DNA of 64,000 bases from Rhea pennata (lineage: Eukaryota; Chordata; Aves; Rheiformes; Rheidae). The notes under the pieces are model-generated. The model worked only from the letters and a program-made list of their open reading frames with translations. It was not told the origin of the DNA and did not search any database. The translations under genes were made by a program, and so were the position numbers. The stretch is from the NCBI RefSeq assembly GCF_028389875.1, contig NC_084669.1, positions 8,455,501 through 8,519,500 on the forward strand, given 5' to 3'. The first letter of the stretch is position 1, and each line of letters starts with the position of its first letter. Below, piece after piece: positions 25,496 through 39,526 of this stretch.

Positions 25496-28198
25496 TCAGA
25501 GTATTTAGATAATTTGCAAAAAAAGAAGTTTTTGAAATCAAGCCATGCTTTAGGTTACTGAAAGATTGTACTATTAAGCAGGAACATAATGGACTGTGGT
25601 TGGCTAGGTGGGATGAGGAAGGAACTTCAGATATTTCACCTAGAATAACCAGTATGTTCTGTGCAATTTTCGTAAGCATTGACCTCTCACAGCCAGTACT
25701 CTGAAAGAAATAGCACAGAAAGTCTCCAGTGAAAAGGTTGTCCCCACTATGGGGCCATCTCTTCTGTCCTCCTTTGGGGGAAAAGGTAGCAGGCAAAACA
25801 GACTTTGTCTGGGGGCTGCTTGGAGGACCATGCTGGATTAACTCAACACCCAAGCACGTACAGTTGCATGCCATGTACAATTCCAGTGTTTGCATATTAG
25901 ATTAAGAACATGTTTGTACACCTCTCAATATAATAAGGCCCCAAACCACAGTGAGGCCTCTGAAAGCCTTGAGAATATAAATAATAATAAAAGTAATAAT
26001 AACTAAAAATGAAATGGGTAGCATAAGGATATTTGTGGAGCGTTGAAGAATGGCTCAAGAAAGCTGACACATCATCATCAGTGCAATGCATATTGAAACA
26101 GCTTGGAAAAACAATAAGGAAAAAAAAACAATATGAATATAATGAATAAGCCTTTCTTCCACATATGAAAGTGTTTCTGGTACTGACAAAAGAAGGTACA
26201 ACATTTATCATTCTAGGATCGCGGGGGACAAAACAACAATATTAAATCAAGAGAGGTTTTGTTTGTGAATTGGCATTTTTTCTTTCTCTTGTGTTACTAG
26301 AATGATAAATGCTTTCCTTTATGTAGGAAAGAAAAGGCTTGATGCTAGCTGCCCATCCTATATGTTTATGCTACATTTTGTTTGAGAGTTTTGGCTAAAT
26401 CCTCATAAATACCAACATTTACTTTACAGGTGCTAAAAAGCACAGCTTTTGTTTATTTGTTTATTTTCATTCATCTACAGTTTTATTTGAGAACCCCCTA
26501 TACGATTTCCCACTTTCTAAGGCAGATAAAACAAGATTGAGTTTTCAGTGTTCTCAGAATAACTGGTAGGAATATTGCAGAAGCACAACATGATCAAAGC
26601 GGATGGAAAAGCAATCCCCAAATGACTACAGGCAAAACTGCATTAGTCCCAGAACTGCAGAAAGAGCTGATGTGTAGGAGATATTAAATGCTTGAATTTG
26701 AATTTTTAATATGGAAAATAAATGTCACAGTATTTTCATGAAGAAACTATTTGTTTTAGATGCAGTTGATCTGCCACTCCTTGCTATAGATTATATGCTC
26801 TGCTTTTTATCTATCTACTTTTAGCTTCTGCTGAATGCTCTGGTAGTTCTAACCTCTGACAGGAGGTTATGCTTTTTATATTTTAATTATATGTTATGTT
26901 TTCAAAAGCCAGGACAAAACATTTTGGTGATAACATAAGAGTTAATATGCCTTGTTGCTTGTATTTTCAAATGCAAGTAACATCTTCTGGTTTGCACAAT
27001 TCAGGATGAATATGGTGCATCACCATGCTATGTTGCGTGAGTCAGCTTTGAAAGCTTCAGGGCTTCACTCTGCCTTAGTGCTCAAAGAATACACAACTGA
27101 ATTTTTTGAGCCAGTAAATACTGTACTTTTGAATAAACATATAGATAGTAATCTTATTTCCAAAGATACATGAACACGACTCCAAGACAGGATTATTTCA
27201 TACTGATATAATTCTGTGCATGCTCTGGATGTCAGGGAAGAATTCCTAGAACAAAGCAACATTTAGCTCACAGATTTCAATTACTAAGTTAGATGCACTT
27301 AAAAATAGTATTTAAAATTATGTAAAACTCTATTCTATGTATGTTACATATTTCTGCACTTGCAGATAGAACATTTCTTCACCATAGCATGACAGAATTT
27401 CATTTTCTTCTTCAATGCAATTGTTATTACTGTTACTCACACATCTGCCTATAATCTCTATCCGCCCCAGTCAGGGATACAAGTCTCACTGTGTTGGATG
27501 CAATAAATTACCACTGCCCCAATAAGCTTACAATCTCAATAATTTTTCTCTGTGTTTGAATTTTCATGTTAAAAAAAACATGCTCAAAGATCTCCTTAAC
27601 CCACAGACTTTCAAAGTCAAGCTGAAAATTAAAATTTAGCTGGATTTTTCTTTTCTGCAATACTCTACCAAGCAATAAAAGTTCTGCAAATCCCTGTCAG
27701 CTCTCAGTTACGCTGTGTAGTTCAGAGTCTTCAGATTACATTTCTGACATCCTGTTACACAGCTACTACCAAGCAGACCTTTGTAAACAGCTGTATTAAC
27801 AACGTGCGAGAAAGAACAGAGTCTACTTTATTCATGCCTATCTATACTGGCCTTACAGTTCTTACAGAAGCAAAAAATACTATTTCCATTAAAAACTGTC
27901 AGTATAAATATTGCATAGATCTGTGGAGCAGGAAGAATGCATTAATAAAAACATGTTTTTATATAGAAGTAGCCTAAATTATTGTGAAAGCTAATACATG
28001 AATAAGCTGTAAAATGCACCTGTCAACAACTTAGTTACTTGTAACATCAGAATTAGTTCTCTTTACAAATAGCATACTTAAGAGTTAAGCAGAGAATATC
28101 TAGATAAAAATTATTTGTCGTTTTGAACAGATTATAACATTAGCACAAAATTTCCTGGGAAACTTTCAGGACCTGTACCAACAAAGTTTTGTAGAAAA

Positions 28199-28223
28199 AC
28201 ACACACACACATACACACACACA
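28199..28223. repeat. (AC)n microsatellite
   Basis: An AC dinucleotide run of 25 bases with one AT interruption. Confidence 0.9.
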
Positions 28224-28810
28224 GCAGTTATAATAAAAAGAAAGAAGTTTCCAGATTTTGATAGATTTTGGGCTGGATGTGTCAAAAGATAAGTCTTGAC
28301 ACTGTCAGGCAGTCTCTCTTGAAAATTTAGATTCCATATATAGAGATCTTAAGGTAAACCAATTTCTACTTTCACCTTTGCCTCCAAATGCTGGTCTCAT
28401 AGGACTTCATTTCAGCCAAGACCTGTCAAATCCCCAAATTTTTCATTACTGAATTCCTTCTATATGTTCCCTGTCAGTTGTGTTAAAATAACAAATTCAT
28501 ATCCGATTGATTTTTGAAAAGAGAGAGAATCATGTCAGCTTAACCACTCATTTTATTATTTCAATATGTAAAAAGTGGGGTCATATTTACAGTTGTTCAA
28601 ATTCCAAGCTTTCCATGCTGTTTCTGGGCTATAATATAGCAGGAGGTTCAAAAAAAATTACAGTGAATATCATGTTCAGTAAAATGACTATACATTTGAG
28701 GTGTACTCTGTTCAGTGCATATCCTTTTTAATCATTAGTATCAATAGAAATTTACTCATATCCTGTCCAGCCTAAGTGTTTTGAACCTTAGTGTTTTTAA
28801 TTGATGCTAT

Positions 28811-28815
<5 letters not shown>

Positions 28816-28846
<31 letters not shown>
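28816..28846. repeat. poly(A)31
   Basis: An uninterrupted run of 31 A. There is no AATAAA just upstream and no transcript-like reading frame before it. Birds lack abundant L1-type retroposition, so a processed pseudogene tail is unlikely. Confidence 0.9.
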
Positions 28847-28848
<2 letters not shown>

Positions 28849-30059
28849 ATATTGTGTTTTCTGATGTATCTGGGATTAAATTCAGTACTTTTCCAAAATT
28901 CCTTTGAGAGGTGATTCTATACAGTTTTTGGCAGCATCAAGGGAGAAAAATACGTTAAAAGACACTGCTGGATTAAGAAGGCAACACCAGTTATGTTACC
29001 TGGATAGCAGGAACGAGTCTCTTCAAAATGTATATGTAGTCTGCAGTGAAATATAATGGACAAGGAGCCTTAGTTTGGATGAAACAGTTGCACGAACAAA
29101 TACACTTTAATGGAGGACAAGAAAGCAATTAACAATGAAAAGTCACTGATGCAAAAGATAGCCTTAGAGATTAAAATCTTATTGAAACAAATGCTTCTCC
29201 ATTTGATCATAATGAATTGAGCTGAACAATCTGCAAAACCAGCTCACCGAAGACATGAGAAAAAATAATAACTTGCTACTCAATTATAGTACAAAGCTTT
29301 CTGACCAACACACAGCTCTACAGCATTAGTTAAATGGAAATAAGAATCTATGTGAATCTCTGTGAACAGTACAATAAAAGAATTAAACTTTTAGTGTTAT
29401 TTAAAACTGCAATATAATAATTTCGGAAACATTCTCAGACAGACCAATTTGTACAGTGCTTTAAAAACAAAGGAAGGATGAGTTTTGTCCCAAATGGATA
29501 AACAAAACATTCAATGCAAAAGATATGACATGGGCATGGGAGGAAGGACAGGGCAGGAACAGAAGAAGCTAATAGTACAGTGAAGGAAGGCATAGCAGTG
29601 AAGCTTAAGAAAGACATAAAAGAAGCTTAGCAGAAGGCAACTGGGGAATATTCTGAAATGAGAGAAAGTGCAAAGCTGGAAGTGTGAAAGAGACAATGAA
29701 TATTAAAAAGTGAAGACTGAGAGAGGTGCACTTCATGTGTGAGAACTGACTGCTTAAATCAGGGATATCAATCAGATCAAGGTTGGTTGAGACTTTGTAA
29801 TGGGGACAAAGGTCTCAAATCTATCCCATCTGCTTTAGGCACCTAGCAGAGACATCCAAATCTGGAAGGTGTCACATCAAATTTGAAAAATCAGTGGAGA
29901 GAGAGAGGCGTGTCCAAAGAGGAATCAAGAACATAGGTGGGCTGACTTGCCCTTTGACAGAAGCTTTAAGAAGAGATTAAATTAGTAACACACATAAAAT
30001 AGTACACACAGATTATGTGAAACCATGGGATTAAACAGAACTGCTCTAAAAGTGATTAA

Positions 30060-30400
30060 AACAACGAAAGTATCTGCAAAAATAGTAGTCACGGGGAACT
30101 GTTATTTAACAAGGGTTTTTCACAATGTATCCTTAGCAGGTCCTGTGCTGTTCAATGTTTTTTAGTGTATTTACAAAATATTTCCAGCAAAAATTCGGGT
30201 GTGAGACAGACAGAACAGTAATTAATAATGAAGACATTCACCATTCAGAGCACTCACATAAAACATTGATTGATTTGTAAATGTGGCATGTTTAAATAAA
30301 ACAATTTTACTTCATTTGCCTCTGTAACCAAATGGGAAGTCATACATATCAGAATGGTAACATGGGATATACCAGAACATAGCAGTGGCTTTGGAAAGGC
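30060..30400 (+). mobile_element. possible very old CR1/L2-like LINE trace
   Basis: One frame near 30112-30165 reads RVFHNVSLAGPVLFNVF, which matches reverse transcriptase motif B of CR1/L2-type LINEs ([16 protein letters not shown]), with eight residues in a row fitting the family. About 120 bases further on, a frame reading NKTILLHLP could correspond to the 'FN..KC.VLHL' box. No motif A and no YADD box can be recognised, and there are many stops. The limits are guesses. It could also be chance similarity over a short segment. Confidence 0.35.
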
Positions 30401-33400
30401 CGTTTCAGAGGTCAGGTAAGGGGAGATGATTTGATTACATTTTTGAGGCTCTTAGGAAGAAAATGACATTTTTTAAAAGGGTTCTTTCACCTAACAAGAA
30501 AACTTTAACATCCAGGTCTAAACCCTGAGCTCAGAAATCTTTAATAAGGTGAAATTAAAAGAGTCAGAGTAGACAAATCAACCACTGATGTCTCAAACTT
30601 TGTGAAAATATGGAATCAAGTAGAAACCCTGTAAGGCCATCAGGCTTGGAGAGACCAGCAGCAGAGGAACCTTGGCAGTAAAGTGCTGGGAGAAATATAT
30701 GTAGGTGTGAGCAACTACAAAAAAAGTCAAAGTGCTTTGTTACATGTCAATATAATAAATATTTTTTAGATTATTTCAAATGAATGCATTTCAATAATGA
30801 TTTGCTGACAGTTGATTCTATCAGCACTACGATGTCAAGAAGTCAGAAAAATCATTTCAGTGATTTCAGGACGAACCAAATTATCAGAAAATATAAATTT
30901 CTATAATCTAGTAAATAACATCTTTTTTAGTGAATGAAAAAAAAATGAAATAAGCTTCTAGAGGTAAAAAACAAACTTGGGGTCATCAAACTACCTACAT
31001 GTTTTGAGTCTGTCAGTCTGTAAAAGTCAACATAAATCCTATCTGAAATTAAGCTGTAAATGTCAAATATGTTTAGATCATCATCTGCTTGCATTTCTGT
31101 CACCAAAGCTTTGAAGAATCTCAGGTATGTGTTAGCACTGCAACAGCATTTTCTAATGCTCTTAATGATGTGATACAAGTTTTATGTAATCGGGCCTGAT
31201 GAACCTTTTCCCTTAATGGGGATAAATCTAGGGGTTAAAATTGAAGTATAAACAAAACACAGGGCAAAAAGAAGCAGAACATCCATTGCCACCAGAAAGG
31301 CTGTCCTAAACTTGGGCTACTATGGCCAAAAATAAGTGAATCAAAAGATCTCAAACAGAAGTTGTAATGCACTTTTTTAAAAAAAGAAAAAGAAAAGAAC
31401 ATAGAACTATAAGAACTGTAGTCCTTCAGAGATACCTTATCCAGTGATCTATGCTGCTAATAAAACCTGTACTCAGGAACTCAGTGCTGAGCAGTGAACA
31501 TATAGCCACACTGTGGTTCTTGCTAAGTTTAGACTTTTTCTCCATGACAAATCTTTGTTAATTTTATTCTGAAGTTATTCAGTCAATGGTCTTCTCTTCG
31601 TGGTTCTGCTGGCTCTAGCATGAAAGGATCAGCCGACTTTAGTGCATGATTCGCCATTATCCAGACTCGTATCTATTAGACCATTCTTGCCTTTCCTTGG
31701 AAGCATATGATAGAGATACAGGGAACCTTAATACTAAACTCAGTGCTCTGTGGAGCCATCAGCAGGTAAACTCCATTTCCCACTCTTGAAAAGGAAGCTC
31801 CGGGGGAACTGCTGCTTCCTAGGAACAATCTAACAGCCTTCTCCCACACACAGGCATCTTGCTAGAATCATGACCTAGCAGAGATACCCTGCCAAAGGGG
31901 GAAGTATCTAGTTCTTAATGGAAGAGTCTACAAAAACTTCTAGTAGATCGACATACTTTTTTCCTTCCCGTATAAATATCTGTGGAAAGAGATGATCTAC
32001 CATAGGTATTAGGACACTACACACTAGTACTGTGGAATGACCCTCAAGCATAGCAGACATTTGCTTCAAGCCAACCTTCCTTCCCAACCAGACTTGATGG
32101 GATTGTGCCTAATAAAAAATTCTTTTTGCAAACGTCTTTCACAAACTGAGGCTAATACCTGGGCCAGTGTCTACATCCTCTGGAACTACACTGCAAGGAA
32201 GTGAAGGTCTTTATAAAATCTGACTGAAGAGAAATCAATACTACAGATGGGTCCTTAACGAGGGATCCATCACTGCCGCAATATATAAAACAATATCACG
32301 CTATGCAGTAAGCCCTTGTAAGGTATGTGTCAGGAGTTGGAAATTCTTTTTGTAACTCCCTGAGGATATATAATGATAAAATATCACTGAAACTGGAAAA
32401 TAGTATAAGCATATCCATATTTTCTTAACCTTAAACATAGTTATTTACCACAGTACCTTGTCTTATGCATTGGTATCAGCATTGGTAATGTTTACTTTAG
32501 ATTTTTAATCTGATCACACATAATCCTAATTGTTTAAACTATAACTATAAATGTTAAATTGTTTTGCCTTTTATGAAAAATGTCCTGTGGAGAGAGCAAA
32601 ATAGAAATTAAATGCATGGAAAATAGTAGAACCTTTTCAATGGCACTAATCGCAAAACAATTTAAAGAAGCTTTTGATGAAATAATTATTTTAATTATAG
32701 AGTATACTTAGGTTTACTGTCTGTAAACACTTCAGCTTTTACTATTAAGATAATTTCATGTGCATTGTTTCCCACACTTTATTTTAGAAAGTAAATAAAT
32801 TAGAAATGTAAATCTTACATCAGAAAAAAACCCAAATTTGGTGATCTCTGTATATGTAACAGGGTACTACCATCGTTTATTGCTATCAGGCATATCTAAA
32901 GGCAAACAGAACTTCATTAATTTTGTAGAAGACACTCTAATACTGGTGGACTAACAGAAAACATTTAGGTCATTCAGAAATTCCCTATACCCATCGAGTA
33001 CGTCTATAGTAACTCAGCATGGTCTCTCTCATTGTACTGATGCAAGTCTTTTCGAAGGGGATTTTCTAAGAGCACATCCTCTTGGGATAATATTCCAGTG
33101 ACAGCCTGCCTTAAACTCACAGACTCATAAATTGTTCATTTCAAAACTTAAATAAGATGCTGCTTGTCTACACACTGAGGCTGCCCATAACTTTGTCCAG
33201 GTATATAGTCCATTGTCTCCAGGAAAAAACAACAACAACAAAACCCTAATCTTTGTGGTAGCAACTTCCCACTGGGTTGGATTTAAAGTTTCCTTTGAAA
33301 GTGAGACACCTAGAAAAGCTAGTAAAAGCCAAGAACTGTAGCAGGGACAATTAACTGAACAAAAATACTGATTAAGGTAACTTAACTGGTTTCCTCAGCC

Positions 33401-36400
33401 AAATGTCTCAAATCCAGTATTGTCTTCATTTTCCAGAAGATAACATTAAAACAAATGTCTTGTGGCATTTCTTAGGATGGGAAGGGGAAGGAGGATTTCC
33501 GCAATATGGAGTAAGAATGGAAAGGAGATGGCAGAAAGAGACTGCAGATGTAGAAATGCTTTGGTAGAATTGCAAACAGTTTTACAGCTATAAAACACTA
33601 AAATCTTTTCTGAGTTTATAAGTATGCCTCTAAACAACTAGTTTGTATTATTCTGTAAAACAACTATATTAACTGCCTGTATTCTCACTGCCTAAGAGAG
33701 CTCAACAAACAGCAGCAGGTAGGTTCCTGTTTCAGTAAAAATCACACTTACTTTTCTGAAGTTTCAGAACTATGCTTCCTTCACAAGAAAAAGAAAAATC
33801 TTTCCTGCACCCTGGATGTTGAATGAGTTAGTATAAATAGAGCAAAAACTGAAGAACTGCTTGGCAAGATTTTAAGTAGTCTGTTATTTTTACACTGCAT
33901 TCTCACTTGCTCTGCACCATAGTACACACACAATATATTCTTGTCAGGTTCACTCTCACCTTGTAACCCAACAATCAAACTGGATGAAAGATGCCAGAGA
34001 CTAATGTATCTGTTTAAACTTTCCACCTGGTAATTTCATTTCAATATTTTCTGGCTAAAAAATTAATTTTATTGAACTTTTTTGTGAGAAATGTTCTTTT
34101 AAATAGCACTACTGATTAATTCATATTTTCAATTCATTGAATTTCCACACTGCCCTTGAAATTTGTTCCAGCATGAGAAAAAAATCTTCTACAATATATG
34201 TTATTATAAAAGATAATGTTTAAGTCTTCAGAAGAGCTATGGGTCATATCCTCAGCCAGTATTAATGGATGTATCTCTACTAAGAGTAATGGGTTAATCC
34301 CAAATTTTGCCAGCTGGGGATGTGTTTCTCTGTCTGCCTAGCTAGCCAGTCACTGAAGTGCTAATCACTGTTACCTGTAGAATCTAGCTATTAAACCTAT
34401 ATATATATATATATATATATAGTATATATATCTACTTTTATATATATATATGGGTTTATTTTTACAATTATTTTCAGAATAAACATTAATGAAAAAAGAT
34501 ACCATGTGTCCAAAAATGGAGTAGAAGGAAATTACTTTCTTGTACCTGATTTTATTTAAGACAGTCATCTCAGAGAATTCCTGCTCCTCAGCTGCAAAGG
34601 TATTATTGCTGTGTTTTGCTTTTTGACTTTTTGATTGCTTGTCAAATATCAGAAAACACTTGAAATTTTGTTTAAAATATCTGACTCTGAATTTCGCTTT
34701 CTTCTCTGGTATGTGTAGTCCATTTCTCAAGCCTTTCCACTGTAACTGCATAGTGACAAATGCAAATTTATAGTGACACTGTGGTTGCTGGTAAGTTTGT
34801 TAGTAAATAAAGGTAAAAATTCCTGATCTGGAGAAAGGCTTTAAGCATCAGGAGAAGTTGCTGACATTCTCACATTGTGCTAGAGAACGAGTAGTAGCAG
34901 TTGCAGCATGATGTCATCTTTAAAAAAAACATACCAACACACTTTTAATGAAAGAGATTTCCTTTTATCTTGTGACAGACAAATAAATGAAAATATTGGA
35001 TTCATAGTCCTGTCAGCCAGCTCCATTCTTCAGAACTATGTCATTCACTGAGAGCTAGGGACAAGGTCTGTTTCTTGAGCTGACCTACCTATTCCTTCTT
35101 TCCTGTTCCTTTTCCTGTTGTTTTTATAGTCACACGCATCCCTTTCCAATGTCTGTTGAGACTAGGAGGAGAGACTTAAAGCACTGGATTAAGCATTAGG
35201 AAAGTATTCTTACTTCTAACCCTGCTATACGTTCTCTCTGTCTCAAGGACAGACTGTGATCTACACTATTAAACCTGGATTCTTTAAGGTAAGTACTAAA
35301 TCTCTATTTTGGCACAGAAATATTGCATGCTTTCCAAGCCACTTCCATATATGTCTAAATATGAAATCACTGAAAACTGCAAGCTGCCGAACTGAAGCCT
35401 GATCTGAGATCACTCAGGTGTCTTATTGACTTGAATGTCTATTTTTAGGAATCTTTATAAGAATAGCATTCACCTTCCCAGTTTACAGATTAGCAATAGT
35501 ATAATTTCTCTTATTTACTTAGTTCTCAAAAATATATTGAGGTTTAATTCATAGGCATGGGGTAGAGATGCTAGATGAAAGATGCAAAGGAAAGTGATTT
35601 TTTTAATTAATAATTCACTATAATGTACTGTTGCCCACTCAATTGCACTCCCACTTCAATTGCAATCAATGCAGTGATTAGAAACACAAAATTAAATCTT
35701 TCTCAGGAGCTTCCACCTACCTTATGTGAATGGTTCCATTAATGATGTGCATACAAAATATATTGTTCTGAGACCATGCTACTTATTTGATACACCCAAA
35801 ATCCAGACAAGGTGAGAAACCTCCTTCCCAGTTCTTTTTATGGATATATTAGGTAACACTGGTCAAAGTGGTGCAATGAAATTGTTTGAAAATAAAAAAG
35901 TGTCATTAGGTCCATATAATCTCTTTGCATAGACAGAGGCTTCTGATCATTACAGGGCACACTTTCTTCACTAACAGAAGTTTATTGGCAATATCTTTAA
36001 AATTGACAGTGTCTTTCAGGATCTATAAAATGTATCATAACATAAACGTTCAAAATGAATGAAATATAAAGTGCATACTTCTTAGAGATATCATTTCCAA
36101 GCACATAAACTTTAATCTTACTTTTGAAAGTGTCAAATCAGTTGAAGCAGCACTTTTAAGAATATGATTTATGAAAAAGGGTTATTTTACAGGCTCTGAA
36201 AACTACGTAAAAGTTCTTCAAGGAGCAGGGCTACCACAACTTTTAAACAAAGTAGTTAAACAGGAGATGGAGGAGAGCAGGTAAGACAGAATCACGGCCC
36301 CCACAGTCAAATGTGTCAACATTCAGTAAATAGCTCTAAGAATTAAGTATTTCACAGCTGATGAAATACTCTTTCAATACTTTTGCCCATGTACATTCAA

Positions 36401-38262
36401 CAGATGTTTGTAGCATAACAGATGCTACCACACTAAGATGACTGCAGTGATCTACTGTCCAGAAGAGAGCTCTGAGTGTGCATTCAGTGTGTGCAGACAG
36501 ATGAGGACTTCAGGCTTGAAATAAAGCCGTATGGTAAGAGAACATATCATATCCTGATAATGATATGAGGACAGTCCAGCTTTGCAAAGATATAGTATTC
36601 TTTTAAACAAAGTCTCTTCATAATGTAAGCATCATGGTATATGATATTTTTAGTTATTTACACAACACTCAATATACAACATTATTCTTACAGGATCCCA
36701 AACACTAGAGTATCTCAAGGTGCTCTCCTATGAAAACCAGTAGTCACAACAAAGCTTGGCTGTTCTTTGGTAGTATAACATCCAGATTAATTAATACAAG
36801 CTATACTGCCCTGGATGCTCTACAGGATCTCCTTAAATTCTACCTCAACTTGTTGGTCAAAGACATGTATCACAGTACTCTGACAACCTGAAATAAAAGT
36901 CAAGTCAGCCCAATTTCAAAGGTTGTTTATAATCTCATCTAACCTTAGCTGCCTAGAGTGAGCTGACTAGACTAAAACAATCATCTAGGTTCCTTCTGTA
37001 GATATCAGAGGAAGAGGTCCACCTCAAGTGTGCAATTTAAATGACAATTTTATTTTAAACACACGTAATAGGATAGGACAAAATGTTGTTCCAAAGGCTT
37101 CACTCTTTCTGTTAGCTATCAAGGAAATTTGAACAGCTTGGATTAGGCACCTAAGTTTTAGATGACTATAGTTAAGTGAGACATCTCCTGGTTATTTTGA
37201 TATGATATTTGTTAAGAACAGCTATGGGAACAGCCTGATACAGACAGTTTTAAAGACACAGCTCTTGCCACTGGCAATTCACTAATTAAGATCAATTAAA
37301 ACTTAATTTCAGCTATAACATTAGAAGATGTTTTGGGGGGTTGATATTATACAATTTAAGGGCACCACACAGAGGGATTGCTTTCTGTGAAGAAGTGCTC
37401 TATCTTCTCGATAAAACACACACAATATGCAAATTGGAAGTGAACATAAAGATTATTTTTCCAAGGAATTGTAATTTTAAATAGAAAGAACTTTAGTAAC
37501 ATACTAAGGGTATATAAACATACTAAAGTGAGAGATCTCAGAGTAAACACTTCTAACTCAGTTAACGCCATCTAGCTGTATGTAGTTACCTTGCATTTAT
37601 GGGTGTGCATACGCAGATCACAGCTCTTTAGAATATCATGCATTATCTTCCAAAGATCATTTTTAAAGAGAAATTTTAATTTTCCAAATACAACCGGCAT
37701 ATAAGGGAAGAGTTAATCGTATGATGAAATTGCTGTCAAATTGTTTATCAACTGTCCAGTACAATCAAACTTGTTCTTGAGATTTTTTTTCTGCTTTGCT
37801 AGAGAGAAGAATTTTACTTCCAAATCTAGGCTTTTGTTCCAATAGTTTGTGAATTCTAGGAGTACAAAAATATTTTGTAGTAACCTCCCTGGCCAAATAA
37901 AGGATTTCATAGGCTCAAAACTGAGTCTCATTAAACTGCTGTTGACCAAGAATTGTTTGCTGATATAATGGAGGAGAAATCCTTCAGTGATATGAGAAGG
38001 AGAATTCCTTGGAGAGTGCTTCCAAACTTACAGACAAAGTGGATCAAAGACAATCAATTTTCAGAGCATTGTTTAAAAGAAATACAATTTTTAAAGGCTG
38101 CAAAGAATTATTATCTCCATCAGTTGTGACCTTGATTTCAGAAGATTGAATATTATGCAAGTTTTCATCTTACAATAGTTTGGAGGGGGAATGGTGTAGA
38201 GAACTGCATGAATAAGTTGTGGACGAAGAATCATTAGGAAACAGAGGAGCTGTTACACTTGC
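30401..38262. other. unique stretch, no gene supported
   Basis: About 7.9 kb of AT-rich DNA. The longest frame, 126 codons on the minus strand at 34371-34751, ends in a peptide encoded by a TA microsatellite and has no domain I recognise. No repeat tail, tRNA or LTR was found apart from the simple repeat listed separately. Confidence 0.5.
34398..34452. repeat. interrupted (TA)n microsatellite
   Basis: Two TA tracts separated by a short AGTATATATATCTACTTT interruption. This is a highly polymorphic type of repeat and also the source of the Tyr/Ile-repeat peptide in the overlapping open frame. Confidence 0.9.
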
Positions 38263-38337
38263 CTCAGTTCCTGCATCATCCCTTTGTTGAAGTCTTGACA
38301 TGCAGTTTTAGCTCTTTCATACCTATCCCGAATGCTG
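38263..38337 (-). other. candidate coding exon, GC-AG donor
   Basis: On the minus strand the acceptor TTTTTTTCCAG (with a NAGNAG choice, CAGCAG) opens a 75-base segment that ends at CTGAG followed by GCAAGT, the consensus form of the rare GC donor. The segment is open in one phase, is a multiple of three (72 or 75 bases depending on the acceptor), and reads SIRDRYERAKTACQDFNKG, then MMQEL and a split Arg/Ser codon. The peptide is charged and would suit a helical or coiled segment. I do not recognise the protein. The surrounding 69-codon frame runs on into the intron side without sign of use. A chance event remains possible, but the match of both splice sites and the frame makes this the strongest exon candidate in the window. 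Confidence 0.27.
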
Positions 38338-39526
38338 CTGGAAAAAAACATGTATTTATCCAGAAATTCTGGTGATGTTGACACTATGTGCTTTCTGTTG
38401 ACTTCCTCTTTTCCTTCCCCTAAAATGTGTTTGGCTTTTTTTCCAAAGCTCTTGCACATCAAGCTGCCTCATTCTTAGAAGGAGTTCCCTACAGTTACCT
38501 GCAAAGCTATCTTAATTACCTCCTTTCAAATCTCTTCCTTCATATGTTGCCTACAGAAAACTCATAATCGGACCGCTGCTCTCCTTTGAACACTGCCTTT
38601 CTGGCTGACCAGTACTGTCACATTGCTTCCTTATGCTCCCCCTTCTGTCTAGCCCCATCTGTTGTCTCTTGTTTCATACTTATATTATACGCTGTATGGT
38701 AAAGGAACTGTAGTTTTGTTCTGAGTTAATTTAGCTACTAAAACAATGCAGGCTTGCCCCATCATTAGGGCTTCCTTGCACTAAAATAATACAAATAATC
38801 AACCAATCTCACAAATAATCCAGCTGGAGTGCCTGATACAGACAGCACCTCTCAGACACCACAGCATGGTGGAATTAAATTTCACCACTACTAAATTTCT
38901 TGGCAATCAATATTGGCCCATTTGGTCTTTGCTACAAAATGGCCTCTTGCTTTTCCAACCAGCTCAGTTATGCTAAATATACTCTCCTCAGAATAAAACT
39001 TGTCAAGGAGTTTCATTACGCTCTCTAGGTATGGGGACTCCACTTTCTGCAGTTTGGTTCTTCTAAACTAAGCTATCTCAGAATCTCCATTTTACCAGAA
39101 AAGGTAGGAGTTTGAAACCAGCTTCCTTAAAAACAACCTGGACTTAGATGTTCATTTACAGCTACACCGATTTAAAGGACTGCTGCCTCTTGGTGTGTGC
39201 TGCCATACACCTGCCCACACCACCTCCAAAGAAGAGACAGGGTGACAGAATATGTGAGTGCTCCTCAGCTGCCGTCAGTGCCAAGTCTGGGACCTTTAAC
39301 TTGAATTAACTTCTATGGCAGTTTTAAACTATACCCTTTTCTTTCCTCCTTCTATCTATCTGGGTCTTGGTTGAAATATCTTTCAGCTGCTTAGCTCACA
39401 AGCTCATGCTTTAGTTTCTATCCATACCCTGCTCAGATTGGACTCTAAGTCTAGCTCCCCAGATCCTCAGAAGTGTACAAAGAATAAGCATGGTAATCCA
39501 GTCACATTGCTACTTTGGGGAGAAAA
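38338..39526. other. unique spacer, nothing assigned
   Basis: About 1.2 kb before the next CR1, with slightly higher GC than average near 39180-39300. No reading frame, repeat tail or RNA gene was recognised. Confidence 0.5.

Larger units (their letters stand above)
25496..29899. other. unique stretch, no gene supported
   Basis: The first 400 bases carry a 138-codon open frame on the minus strand (25479-25895) that partly overlaps the CR1 end. It has no recognisable domain, a mixed and Cys/Ser/Pro-rich composition and no start context that argues for use. I read it as a chance frame in a slightly more GC-rich patch. The rest is AT-rich with the simple repeats listed separately. No LTR pair or tRNA was found. 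Confidence 0.5.

Noticed and set aside
25479..25895. 138-codon minus-strand open frame next to the CR1 5' end
   Set aside because: No recognisable domain, a composition expected of a chance frame, and overlap with the CR1 boundary. It does not resemble CR1 sequence further upstream of the truncation, and no LTR ends with matching target duplications were found.
28816..28846. poly(A) tail of a processed pseudogene
   Set aside because: No polyadenylation signal and no transcript-like sequence upstream. The same applies to the A runs at 3346 and 19553.
31395..31460. worn CR1 tail on the minus strand (CATAGAACTATAAGAAC)
   Set aside because: Similarity is limited to a short word, with no purine-rich core that could be aligned with confidence.
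34371..34751. 126-codon minus-strand open frame, with a possible small exon (EEQEFSEMTVLNKIR) between CTTTGCAG and CAGGTACAAG
   Set aside because: The frame ends in a peptide from a TA microsatellite and shows no domain. The splice-like signals are weak, and the phase does not join the 38.3 kb candidate exon.
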